NCBI GenBank assembly: GCA_964404825.1 | Contig: CAYOLQ010000015.1 | Coordinates: 1-51,702 of the forward strand | Direction: 5' to 3' | Length of the DNA stretch: 51,702 bases | From: JACJXF01 sp964404825 | Lineage (GTDB): Bacteria; Bacteroidota; Bacteroidia; Bacteroidales; GCA-2748055 | Shown here: positions 20,067 to 28,042 of the stretch, piece after piece | How the letters are laid out: each line of letters opens with the position of its first letter | How positions within the stretch are numbered: the stretch's first letter is position 1 | The notes under the pieces: model-generated | What the model was told of the DNA's origin: nothing | Database searches by the model: none | What the model saw: only the letters and a program-made list of their open reading frames with translations | Translations under genes and position numbers: made by a program

Positions 20067-21659
20067 ATGAGACAGATGAATTCAAAAATCCAACTTAGCC
20101 CGGTTCCGGTTTATCTCCTTACAATTCTCCGGATTGCAATCGGATGGCATTTCCTGTACGAAGGCATCGCAAAAATTCTAACTGATAACTGGAGTTCTGC
20201 TGCATATCTTGCAGGATCAAAATGGATCTTTGCGCCAGTCTTTCACTGGATGGCGGCAAACGATGGTGTGCTCGCTTTTGTCGATTTTCTGAATATCTGG
20301 GGAATGATTTTTGTTGGTCTTGGATTAATGATCGGATTGTTTGCGCGATGGGCCAGCGCAGGTGGTGCCCTGATGCTTCTTTTCTATTTTATCGCATATC
20401 CTCCTGTTCCGGGTTATATGCTGGGGATGCCGGCTGACGGAAGTTACCTTTGGATAAATAAAACCCTGATAGAATTTTTTGTTCTTTTGGCATTCACCTT
20501 TTTATCAGCAGGATACCTTTTTGGCCTCGATCGTTTATTCATTCGATGGAGGGAAGAAAAAGCCCGTCAGCCTGTACCCGATCTTCCATCTGAAGCCGGA
20601 GAGGGTATTGATCGTCGTGAAGTAATAAAGAACCTGATCTCTGTTCCTGCATTGGGAGCTTTCGCCTACGCCCTTTATAAAAAAGAGAAATGGGACAGTT
20701 TTGAAGAAAAACTGCTTAAAGTAGATGGAATTGATGCAAATTCAGGAGCAACTTTACTGAAATTCAATTATTCCTCACTTAAAGATCTTAAAGGGCAAGT
20801 ATCTAAAGGAGCAATAAAGTACATTGATAAATCAGGAAAGGAAGCCCAGTTTGAACTCAGCAGACTACTCATGGGTGGTAATCTGATTGGTGGCTGGGCT
20901 CATGCGCGCGACCTGATTTATGTTTCCAAACTCGTGAAAACATACCATACCGATGAAAAGGTAATGCAGACGCTGAATCTGGGAGAAAAATGCGGAATAA
21001 ATGCAATTATTTCCAATCCTCAGCATGGCAGGATTTTTCAGAAGTATAAACATGAATTCAGGAGTAAAATGAAATTCATTTCCGACTGCGGTACAAATCT
21101 TGATTTCCAGAAGGGAATAAAACTCTCTCTGGCTGCTGATTTTGATGCACTGTATTGTCAGGGAGAAATAACAGATCGTTGGACTACCGATCTGTATGAC
21201 GATGGTACCGGGAAAACGGTTCCACAGAGAATGGAATTAATCCGGCAGGGACTTGAAGAAATCAGAAGTCATGGCAAACCGGCTGGAATTGGAGCCCATA
21301 GAATAGAAGCAATTAAAGTTTGTGTAGAACACGGCTTAAAACCTGATTTCTGGGTGAAAACCTGCCATAGCCACAATTACTGGTCTGCACAAAACGAATC
21401 TCCCTGGAAAGACAATCTTTTTGATTTTGACCCGGAAGAAACTATACGGTTTATGGCAACCCTCAAGGAACCATGGATAGCTTTCAAAGTACTGGCCGCT
21501 GGTGCTATACCTCCTGAGGAAGGACTCAAGTATGCCTTTAACAACGGCGCTGATTTTGTATGCATGGGTATGTATGATTTTCAGATTGTTGAGGATGTGA
21601 ATATTGCTCTGAATGTGCTTTCCAACGTTAAAGATCGTAACAGACCTTGGATGGCGTGA
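20067..21659 (+). CDS. DoxX-like membrane domain fused to a putative TIM-barrel domain
   Basis: About 530 residues. The N-terminal ~155 residues have four hydrophobic helices typical of DoxX/DoxD-like membrane proteins (ILRIAIGWHFLYEGIAKI). A linker leads to a twin-arginine-like motif RREVIKNL (Arg183-Arg184) followed by a hydrophobic stretch. The C-terminal ~330 residues look like an alpha/beta barrel (LLMGGNLIGGWAHARD, DALYCQGEI, KPAGIGAHRIEAIKVC, ADFVCMGMYDF). I do not recognise its substrate. The ATG at 20067 is chosen; 20076 is also possible. The gene begins 18 bp after fumC, so co-transcription is likely. Confidence 0.7.
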   Translation: MRQMNSKIQLSPVPVYLLTILRIAIGWHFLYEGIAKILTDNWSSAAYLAGSKWIFAPVFHWMAANDGVLAFVDFLNIWGMIFVGLGLMIGLFARWASAGGALMLLFYFIAYPPVPGYMLGMPADGSYLWINKTLIEFFVLLAFTFLSAGYLFGLDRLFIRWREEKARQPVPDLPSEAGEGIDRREVIKNLISVPALGAFAYALYKKEKWDSFEEKLLKVDGIDANSGATLLKFNYSSLKDLKGQVSKGAIKYIDKSGKEAQFELSRLLMGGNLIGGWAHARDLIYVSKLVKTYHTDEKVMQTLNLGEKCGINAIISNPQHGRIFQKYKHEFRSKMKFISDCGTNLDFQKGIKLSLAADFDALYCQGEITDRWTTDLYDDGTGKTVPQRMELIRQGLEEIRSHGKPAGIGAHRIEAIKVCVEHGLKPDFWVKTCHSHNYWSAQNESPWKDNLFDFDPEETIRFMATLKEPWIAFKVLAAGAIPPEEGLKYAFNNGADFVCMGMYDFQIVEDVNIALNVLSNVKDRNRPWMA

Positions 21660-21664
21660 GGTGT

Positions 21665-21816
21665 TACAAGTAACGAGGTGACGGGGTAACGGGGTAACGG
21701 GGTGACGGGGTAACGGGGTAACGGGGTGACGGGGTAACGGGGTGACGGGGTTACAGGGTGANNNNNNNNNNAACGAGTAACAAGTAACGAGTAACAAGTA
21801 ACATGTCACGCGTCAC
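21665..21816. repeat. 8-bp minisatellite interrupted by an assembly gap
   Basis: Tandem units of about 8 bp. Left of the gap they are GGGGTAAC/GGGGTGAC variants; right of it they are AGTAACAA/AGTAACGA variants. Ten N (21762-21771) sit inside, so the true copy number is unknown. It fills the space between the DoxX fusion gene and the rpsP promoter. Confidence 0.93.
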
Positions 21817-21845
21817 TTGAGCTTTAGCGATTAACTCCAAAAAAT

Positions 21846-21876
21846 TTTGCATTTGAAAGATAAAAAACTACCTTTG
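21846..21876 (+). promoter_or_regulatory. Promoter of rpsP-rimM
   Basis: TTTG (21846-21849), 19 bp spacer, TACCTTTG (21869-21876): an excellent fit to the Bacteroidota housekeeping promoter. It is 42 bp before the rpsP start codon. Confidence 0.75.
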
Positions 21877-21918
21877 CACCCTATTTTTAGTGTAGGTTAA
21901 ATTAAATAAAAAAAGAGA

Positions 21919-22575
21919 ATGCCTGTAAAAATCAGATTAACAAGACAAGGTCGCAAAAAGAGACCTTACTACCACATTGTTGTATCGGATAGCAGGGCGC
22001 CACGAGATGGCAGGTTTATCGAAAAGCTGGGGAATTACGATCCCAATACTAATCCTGCTACAATTGAACTCGATTTTGGGAAATCCCTCGATTGGGTACT
22101 TAAAGGCGCTCAACCTACTGATACATGCCGTGCAATCCTTTCATACAAGGGTGTAATGTACAAGAAACACCTTGTAGAAGGTGTAAGAAAAAATGCTTTT
22201 TCTGAAGAAGAAGCTGAAAAGAAGTTTGCTACCTGGCTGACGGGTAAAGAAGCCAAAATTCAGGATAAGATATCTTCACTTGATCAGAAGAAATCCGATG
22301 GTTTGAAGAAACGTCTTGAACACGAAGCTAAGGTAAATGAAGCAAGAGCTAAGGAGATTGCCAAAAAGAATGCAAAATTAGCGGAAAGTGCCGCTAAAGG
22401 TGCAGCGGTTGAAGTGGCGGAAGAAGAAAATGCTGTTGAAACCATAGAAACTCCTGAAGTTCAGAACCCTGTAGCAGAGGTGACTGAGGCTCCCGCAGTG
22501 GAACCCGTTGCTGAAGTTGCAGCTGAAGAGGCTGAAAAACCAGCTGATCCAGAAGTAAAAGAATCAGAAGCTTAA
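21919..22575 (+). CDS. rpsP: Ribosomal protein bS16 with long acidic tail
   Basis: Small-subunit ribosomal protein. Residues 1 to about 80 are the S16 core (MPVKIRLTRQGRKKRPYYHIVVSDSRAPRDGRFIEKLG). The remaining ~135 residues form a Lys-rich helical stretch, then a low-complexity Ala/Glu/Val/Pro tail (EVAEEENAVE, APAVEPVAEVAAEE). A plain S16 is about 80-90 residues; long tails are known in Bacteroidota. The gene is followed after 8 bp by rimM, a conserved pair, and is driven by a clear promoter. Confidence 0.95.
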   Translation: MPVKIRLTRQGRKKRPYYHIVVSDSRAPRDGRFIEKLGNYDPNTNPATIELDFGKSLDWVLKGAQPTDTCRAILSYKGVMYKKHLVEGVRKNAFSEEEAEKKFATWLTGKEAKIQDKISSLDQKKSDGLKKRLEHEAKVNEARAKEIAKKNAKLAESAAKGAAVEVAEEENAVETIETPEVQNPVAEVTEAPAVEPVAEVAAEEAEKPADPEVKESEA

Positions 22576-22583
22576 GATCTTAA

Positions 22584-23102
22584 ATGATCAAAGAGAACTG
22601 TTCATTAATCGGAATCATTACAAAGCCTCACGGAATAGGCGGAAAGTTAGTGATTCGTATGAACGGTGATTATGCTGATGATATTGAACCGGGGGAACCG
22701 TTGTTCGTCGAAGTGGACGAAAAACTGGTTCCCTTTTTTATTGAAGAAGCTGAAGTGTATCCCGATAGAGCGATAATTAAACTTGAGTTTATAGCAAACC
22801 CCGGGGAGGCTCAGAAATTGGTTGGAAAAAGCGTTTACCTGGAGAATTCATTAATCCGGAAAAAGGATGAACTGTTGGACGATAATGCCGGAGACTATGT
22901 GGGATACTCTTTTGAGGATAAAACTTCAGGAATCAAAGGGATCATAAAAGAGTATATTGACAATCCTCTGAATCCGCTATTTTTAGTTTCTAACGAATCT
23001 TCCGAGTTTCTTATTCCGATTCATCCTGATTTTATAGTAGAAGTGGATCACAAGAAAAAGGAGATGTTGTTTAATCTGCCTGATGGCTTGGCAGAACTTT
23101 AA
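22584..23102 (+). CDS. rimM: 16S rRNA processing protein RimM
   Basis: 172-residue maturation factor of the 30S head that binds uS19. The N-terminal RimM barrel has LIGIITKPHGIGGKLVI; the C-terminal PRC-barrel has NPLNPLFLV and IPIHPDFI. It is co-transcribed with rpsP; the usual next genes trmD and rplS do not follow here. Confidence 0.93.
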   Translation: MIKENCSLIGIITKPHGIGGKLVIRMNGDYADDIEPGEPLFVEVDEKLVPFFIEEAEVYPDRAIIKLEFIANPGEAQKLVGKSVYLENSLIRKKDELLDDNAGDYVGYSFEDKTSGIKGIIKEYIDNPLNPLFLVSNESSEFLIPIHPDFIVEVDHKKKEMLFNLPDGLAEL

Positions 23103-23123
23103 AGCGGGTGGCGTTAATTTGAG

Positions 23124-23510
23124 TTAAAACCAAACAGTATTTTTATAGTTCTCTTTGATAAATATATCTTTACTGATTAATTTCGAATTATTTATTGAAG
23201 CATCAGCAACGATTATCCTGTCAAAAGGATCCCTGGTGAAATCTAAATGAATGGCCTGACTTATTATCCTATCGATGTTATTGTCACTGTAAACCAACCC
23301 TATTTCATTAGCTAAGGCAGAAATAATGACATCGGGTTGTTGTGTAATCCTTCCAATCTCGTTTAAGTATTTCATCTCAAGCCTGACAATATGTGAAATA
23401 CATATTGGATTTTCGTTTATGAGTTTTAATGTTTTTGGTTTAAAGAGGTCAAACTCTCCGGAATAAAGCCAAATTGCAACATGGGTATCAAGAAAAATTA
23501 GGCTTTCCAT
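23124..23510 (-). CDS. PIN-domain toxin (VapC-like)
   Basis: 128 residues. PIN ribonuclease fold with acidic residues in FLDTHVAIWLYSG near the start and RDPFDRIIVADAS near the end, as in VapC-type toxins that cleave RNA. The start at 23510 (MESLIF) lies inside the 3' end of the antitoxin gene; the overlap indicates translational coupling. Confidence 0.85.
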   Translation of the reverse strand: MESLIFLDTHVAIWLYSGEFDLFKPKTLKLINENPICISHIVRLEMKYLNEIGRITQQPDVIISALANEIGLVYSDNNIDRIISQAIHLDFTRDPFDRIIVADASINNSKLISKDIFIKENYKNTVWF

Positions 23511-23716
23511 TCTTTCTCCCAATTGTTGTTTACTATCTCATCAGGAGCACAATTTAAAACTTGCCTTTTCTTTAGGTTATCAAGTTTTGATTTTGGTTGT
23601 TCAACAATAATCTTCAAAACCCTGTTCTTTCTCTTTATTTCAATAGGTTTCCCGGTCAAAATTACCTGATCAAGTAATTTATATAGATCTTGCCGAAGTT
23701 CGGAAGGAGTTATCAT
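23498..23716 (-). CDS. Antitoxin of the Phd/YefM-like type
   Basis: 72 residues. The N-terminal half (MITPSELRQDLYKLLDQVILTGKPIEIKRKNRVLKII) resembles a Phd/YefM DNA-binding antitoxin domain. The C-terminal tail would bind the PIN toxin encoded by the overlapping downstream gene. Paired CGTACG boxes upstream suggest autorepression. Confidence 0.8.
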   Translation of the reverse strand: MITPSELRQDLYKLLDQVILTGKPIEIKRKNRVLKIIVEQPKSKLDNLKKRQVLNCAPDEIVNNNWEKEWKA

Positions 23717-23733
23717 ATTGCAAATATTTCATG

Positions 23734-23776
23734 CAAATATACTAAATCGTACGCATATAAATAATATTATCGTACG
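23734..23776 (-). promoter_or_regulatory. Toxin-antitoxin promoter and probable operator
   Basis: On the minus strand TATATTTG (23734-23741) is a perfect -7 element 18 bp before the antitoxin ATG. Two CGTACG hexamers at 23748-23753 and 23771-23776, spaced 23 bp apart (about two helical turns) with partly symmetric flanks (TAAAT and TTTA), cover the upstream promoter region. This fits autoregulation by the antitoxin or the complex. Confidence 0.5.
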
Positions 23777-23799
23777 TTTATTCAATTATTAAAGTAATT

Positions 23800-23922
23800 G
23801 TAACTATTCAGAATACAATAAAGTGGGACAGTAATTTAAACTTGAGAGCAGATAATTTTCCGTTTAACTGTCGATGCCTTTGCCTTTCAAAATTATCGCT
23901 AAATCGTTATCTGAATAGTTAC
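23800..23922. mobile_element. 123-bp inverted-repeat element (MITE-like or IS remnant)
   Basis: The left end reads GTAACTATTCAGA and the right end is its exact reverse complement TCTGAATAGTTAC, 13 bp each. The interior has no gene. GTAA ends are typical of the IS66 family. The flanking 8-mers (AAGTAATT and CTCTTTTT) do not match, so there is no visible target-site duplication. Confidence 0.5.
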
Positions 23923-23941
23923 CTCTTTTTAGGATCTTAAT

Positions 23942-24397
23942 TTAATTCGAAGAGACGGGATATTTCAATTCAATATTTTTTTCAAAACTCACAAATCTGT
24001 TTTTCCAGTCATCCGGAACTTCAAATGTAATTTTCTGTTTTGCATCATAGCCTACAAGTACAGCGCGGTTGGACGATTTAACTTCGCGGGTTTTTGAATC
24101 AATAAGCTTTTGTTTCATGGCAATGCTCTTGTTCCCTAGCATTTCAACGCGGGTTTCGACATGGATCTCATCATCAATGCTGATAGGAGAGAAGAAATCT
24201 ACTTTTATCGAAGCTAAAACCAGGGTTTGGTTATCCCAGTTAATAGAATCGCCCAAAACCTTTTTAAAATACTGGATTCGGGCGAAATCGTAATAATGCT
24301 GGTAAACTGCATTGTTAACATGACCAAGAATATCTACATCATTAAATCGTATTTGTACAGGTGTGTTGTGCCTGTACAGGCTGTTCTCTGTTTCCAT
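23942..24397 (-). CDS. Acyl-CoA thioesterase, 4HBT hotdog fold
   Basis: 151 residues. The hotdog-thioesterase N-terminus is clear: VQIRFNDVDILGHVNNAVYQHYYDFARIQYF, with the Asp and the GHVNN turn typical of YbgC/FadM-like enzymes. It hydrolyses acyl-CoA thioesters; chain-length preference is not predictable. The start at 24397 (METENS) is preferred over 24433, which adds an unrelated hydrophobic stretch. Confidence 0.88.
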   Translation of the reverse strand: METENSLYRHNTPVQIRFNDVDILGHVNNAVYQHYYDFARIQYFKKVLGDSINWDNQTLVLASIKVDFFSPISIDDEIHVETRVEMLGNKSIAMKQKLIDSKTREVKSSNRAVLVGYDAKQKITFEVPDDWKNRFVSFEKNIELKYPVSSN

Positions 24398-24520
24398 AAC
24401 GTAGTTTTTTATAAGTTGAAGTACAATGAGCAAGTTGGAAAATTATTTCCTATTATGCAACATTACTTTAAGATTAACGTCTTTGAATTAACAATTATTA
24501 TACACAAAAAATATAATATC

Positions 24521-25228
24521 ATGAGAAATCAGCTATTCATCAGGGTTTTTGCCTTAGTGGCAATTTTTGCAGCACTAACGGCTTTTATGCTTCCGCTAAA
24601 TACGGAACAAACGGATTATTCAGGAGAAAAGTTTTCAAAACTATCCATAGCTGTTAAATCTAAAGTCTATATTGAGCAGGGTGAGAGCTATAAACTTGAT
24701 ATTCAGACTGATGAAAACACACTTCAAAAGATCTCTGTTGAATATAATTCGGATGAACTGGAAATTAAGTGTAAAACAGGCAGCCGCATTGATGAAGCCG
24801 TCCTGATTTATATTACAACCCCAACTTTAGAGGCCATTTCCCTTGCCGGTTCATCTGATTTATACATTGAGAAAACCTTTAAAACAGGTAAAATGCATTT
24901 AAGTCTGGCTGGAAGTGGTAAAATGGAGATTAAGGACCTTAAAGCCGATAAGGTATCAGCAAGCATCGCAGGTTCTGGTAATATAATACTTGCAGGAGGA
25001 AACAATGGTGCCTTTGAAGATTTTAGTATTGCAGGATCAGGAAAAATTGATGCCGCTGGATTTGCCGCAGCAAAGGCAGAAGTAGATATCGCAGGCTCGG
25101 GTGACTGCAGCATTTTTGCTTCTGAAAATCTTAAAGTTTCTATTGCAGGTAGTGGCAATGTACACTATAAAGGGAGTCCTGTTCTTAATAGTGAAACAGC
25201 CGGTTCAGGGAGAGTAAGCAAACTGTAA
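24521..25228 (+). CDS. Exported DUF2807 (head GIN domain) protein
   Basis: 235 residues with a signal peptide (MRNQLFIRVFALVAIFAALTAF). The mature part is a putative auto-transporter adhesin, head GIN domain, a beta-helix with repeated IAGSG/LAGSG turns roughly every 20 residues: six copies are easily seen between residues about 110 and 225. The start at 24521 gives a proper signal peptide; the frame is open further upstream but this is an antisense extension over the thioesterase gene. Cell-surface or periplasmic; role unknown. Confidence 0.85.
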   Translation: MRNQLFIRVFALVAIFAALTAFMLPLNTEQTDYSGEKFSKLSIAVKSKVYIEQGESYKLDIQTDENTLQKISVEYNSDELEIKCKTGSRIDEAVLIYITTPTLEAISLAGSSDLYIEKTFKTGKMHLSLAGSGKMEIKDLKADKVSASIAGSGNIILAGGNNGAFEDFSIAGSGKIDAAGFAAAKAEVDIAGSGDCSIFASENLKVSIAGSGNVHYKGSPVLNSETAGSGRVSKL

Positions 25229-25252
25229 TCCAAACAAGTAATTATTCGCCTT

Positions 25253-25816
25253 TCAGGCTCTGATTATTTTAAAAAGTCCCCCTTCTCCAAGTTTAATGAT
25301 GGATGAAGGGGGATTTTTAGTCTGATCCTCCTGTCTCCATTCTACAATGTAATCTACAGAACTTTTAATTTCTTCTGATATATCATCATAAGTTGATGGT
25401 GCTTTTTCTCCCGAGATATTAGCCGAAGAGGAAACTATGGGCCTTCCGAATTTTCTGATCAGATCGTTGCAAAATTCATCCTGGCAAATCCTGATTCCAA
25501 TGCTCCCATCTTCTGCAACCAGGTTTTTCGGTAGGTTTTTTGCTCCCGGGTAAATAAGTGTAATCGGTCTTACTGCTGCATCGATGATTTCCCATGCTAT
25601 GTCAGGTACCACATCTACATATGAATTAATCCTTCCATTGTGGTCTACCAGCACCAACATGCTTTTACAGTCTTCTCTCTTTTTAATTTTGTAAACCTTT
25701 GATACTGCTTCTGGATTTGTTGCGTCACAACCCAGACCCCATACAGTATCTGTCGGGTATAGGATCACGCCTCCGTTTCTGAGGATTTCCAGGGATTTTC
25801 TGATGTCTTCTTGCAT
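25253..25816 (-). CDS. Sua5/YciO/YrdC-family threonylcarbamoyl-AMP synthase
   Basis: 187 residues. The YrdC fold binds RNA/nucleotide and makes threonylcarbamoyl-AMP for the t6A37 tRNA modification. Seen: GGVILYPTDTVWGLGCDA and the KIKKREDCK segment (the KxR motif region), then the SSSANISGEKAP segment. It has no C-terminal Sua5 domain, so it matches the shorter YrdC/TsaC form. It is part of a leftward run with the glycosyltransferase and dapD, 44 bp after the former. Confidence 0.9.
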   Translation of the reverse strand: MQEDIRKSLEILRNGGVILYPTDTVWGLGCDATNPEAVSKVYKIKKREDCKSMLVLVDHNGRINSYVDVVPDIAWEIIDAAVRPITLIYPGAKNLPKNLVAEDGSIGIRICQDEFCNDLIRKFGRPIVSSSANISGEKAPSTYDDISEEIKSSVDYIVEWRQEDQTKNPPSSIIKLGEGGLFKIIRA

Positions 25817-25860
25817 AAAAAGAAATAATATAACTTCTGTAATTTCTGAATTCAGCTAAA

Positions 25861-27021
25861 TCAAATAAGTTCCATATACAACTTCATCATTTCATCGCTT
25901 GTATGTTCTTCCCTGAATTGTAAAGCATGTTTGTATCCTTCCTCTATCATTATTTTTCTTTGTTCGGGATCGTTCATTACAAGAAATATGCTTTCTGCTA
26001 TTTCTGCTATCTGTTTAGGATCGACATAAATTGAATGCCTTCCCCCGGTTTCCTGCATACAACCTCCTGTTCCGGTTATTACCGGTACACCGGAATTTAA
26101 AGCTTCGAGGATAGGGATTCCAAATCCCTCAAAAGATGAAGGATAAACAAGCATCTCCGACATCTGATAAATTGCCGGTAATTCGCTTTGCTGAATATTT
26201 TTCAGAAAAAATACATCCTTAATATTGTATCGTAAAATGTAATCCCTTACTTTCTCGTAGTATGGGGTCTGACGACCTACAACTACAAGAGGGAGTGAAA
26301 TTTTATACTGATGTCTGGCTTTTATCAGTTGAAGAAGGTTTTTTCTTTCTTCAATTGTTCCTACATATAACAAATAATTATAGGGGAGTGCGTACTTCTT
26401 ACGAACGGATTCTTTTACTTCTTCTGGAGTCCGGGTATAATATATGGGGCTGCAGTCCTGATAAATTACATGGATCTTATCGGGATTAATTCCAAAGAAA
26501 AGCATAATATCTCTTTTTGTCTGACCACTGATTGCCACAATGGCATCAGCATTTCTGCAGGACTGGCGGAATTTTATTTCATAAAGATACCTGTCAGTAC
26601 TTTTGTACAGATCCGGATATCTGAGAAAAATAAGGTCGTGAATAGTTACCACCGAACGTGCATTACTCTTTTTTATATTAAGAGGGAGCTCGTTGGACAG
26701 GCCATGAAAAATCTGAATTTTCCGGTTAAAAATTTCTGTTCCCATATAAACAGATCTCCATAAAGAAGGAAAGTTTTTATATGGAAAAGTTTCAGGAGCA
26801 ACAGTTATATTAATTGCCTGTAAATTTGAGAAAGGAAATAAAGCAAAAGTTATATTATTTGCAGGGGGATCAAATCCGGGATCAGGTTTTTTTTTTGGTG
26901 AAAAAAGAAAATATTCATTTGCGGGAAATAACCGGCACATCTGGGATATCAGAGTGCGACTGTAGTTTCCCAAACCGCTATGATTAAAAAAAGCTCTTTT
27001 TGCATCAAATCCGATTCTCAT
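25861..27021 (-). CDS. Glycosyltransferase family 4 (GT-B)
   Basis: 386 residues. The N-terminus RIGFDAKRAFFNHSGLGNYSRTL is typical of mannosyl-type GT4 enzymes with the nucleotide-binding loop. The C-terminal half has LYVGTIEERKNL and the EX7E motif (SFEGFGIPILEALNSGVP). It transfers a sugar from a nucleotide donor to an unknown acceptor, probably in surface glycan or lipid synthesis. A T10 run (+ strand, 26887-26896) encodes the KKK near residue 43. It is 12 bp after dapD on the same strand. Confidence 0.87.
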   Translation of the reverse strand: MRIGFDAKRAFFNHSGLGNYSRTLISQMCRLFPANEYFLFSPKKKPDPGFDPPANNITFALFPFSNLQAINITVAPETFPYKNFPSLWRSVYMGTEIFNRKIQIFHGLSNELPLNIKKSNARSVVTIHDLIFLRYPDLYKSTDRYLYEIKFRQSCRNADAIVAISGQTKRDIMLFFGINPDKIHVIYQDCSPIYYTRTPEEVKESVRKKYALPYNYLLYVGTIEERKNLLQLIKARHQYKISLPLVVVGRQTPYYEKVRDYILRYNIKDVFFLKNIQQSELPAIYQMSEMLVYPSSFEGFGIPILEALNSGVPVITGTGGCMQETGGRHSIYVDPKQIAEIAESIFLVMNDPEQRKIMIEEGYKHALQFREEHTSDEMMKLYMELI

Positions 27022-27033
27022 GGTAAATGAGCA

Positions 27034-27852
27034 TTAAACTGCAACATTATATTCCCTCAGGGCCTGATTCAGAGATGTTTTTAAGTCTGTTGAGGGTTTA
27101 CGGGTTCCAATAATAAGAGCACAGGGAACCTGATAAGTACCTGCCGTAAAATCACGTGTATAGGATCCCGGGATTACAACAGAACGGGGGGGAACGATAC
27201 CTTTATATTCAACCGGGGTTTTTCCGGTAACATCAATAACCCTGGTTGAGTTCGTAATAACCACATTGGCACCAAGCACGGCTTCACTACCTATTCGTGC
27301 TCCCTCTACAACAATACAACGTGAGCCAATAAAACAATTATCTTCAACAATTACCGGTGCTGCCTGAACCGGCTCAAGAACTCCTCCGATTCCGACTCCC
27401 CCGCTTAAATGAACATTCTTCCCAATCTGTGCACAGCTCCCCACGGTTGCCCATGTGTCAACCATAGTCCCTTCATCCACATAGGCTCCAATATTCACGT
27501 ATGACGGCATCATGATAACTCCTTTTGCAAGGTAGGCCCCGTATCGGGCAATGGCATGAGGTACAACCCTTACACCCAGACTTGCATAGTTATTTTTTAG
27601 GGGGATTTTATCGTGGAATTCAAATGGACTGCATTCTATTGTTTCCATTTTCCGGATAGGAAAGTACAATATAACTGCTTTTTTAACCCATTGATGAACA
27701 GTCCATTCCCCGTCAATTTTTTCGGCCACCCTGATTTGTCCCTTGTCGAGCAAATCTATAGTGTCTTCAATTGCTTTTCTGACTGAAGAGTCTGAAAGCC
27801 TTTCCTTGTTTTCCCAGGCTTCATTAATAATTCCGGAATATTTTTCAAACAT
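27034..27852 (-). CDS. dapD: Tetrahydrodipicolinate N-succinyltransferase
   Basis: 272 residues, the usual DapD length. It succinylates tetrahydrodipicolinate in lysine and meso-diaminopimelate synthesis. Seen: a helical N-terminal domain, then the left-handed beta-helix with hexapeptides (VMMPSYVNIGAYVDEGTMVDTWATVGSCAQIG, GVGIGGVLEP, IGSRCIVVEGARIG) and a C-terminal SYTRDFTAGTY segment. I chose the start at 27852 (MFEKYSGII); the frame is open to 27954 but the extension is not DapD-like and would leave no room for a promoter before the divergent antiporter. Confidence 0.95.
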   Translation of the reverse strand: MFEKYSGIINEAWENKERLSDSSVRKAIEDTIDLLDKGQIRVAEKIDGEWTVHQWVKKAVILYFPIRKMETIECSPFEFHDKIPLKNNYASLGVRVVPHAIARYGAYLAKGVIMMPSYVNIGAYVDEGTMVDTWATVGSCAQIGKNVHLSGGVGIGGVLEPVQAAPVIVEDNCFIGSRCIVVEGARIGSEAVLGANVVITNSTRVIDVTGKTPVEYKGIVPPRSVVIPGSYTRDFTAGTYQVPCALIIGTRKPSTDLKTSLNQALREYNVAV

Positions 27853-28042
27853 GAATAATTGTTTTTGGGAGCTAAAGGTACAATGAAAAAATGGTTTAGG
27901 AAAAGGACTTTCGGGCAATTCAGTAGAAATGCCTATAGTCTGACAGATGTCCATCAGCTTATAATCGAATCAAACGGATTGTGTATTACTAAATTTCCCT
28001 GCAATAATTCAAGATTAATGAATAAATTGCGAAAAAAAATAC

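Noticed and set aside
21665..21816. Tandem repeat as a CRISPR array
   Set aside because: Units are 8 bp with no unique spacers; it is a minisatellite.
24227..24520. Upstream extension of the DUF2807 gene
   Set aside because: It is antisense to the thioesterase gene and would bury the signal peptide; the start at 24521 is better.
27853..27954. N-terminal extension of dapD
   Set aside because: Extra 34 residues are not DapD-like; the 272-residue form matches the family.
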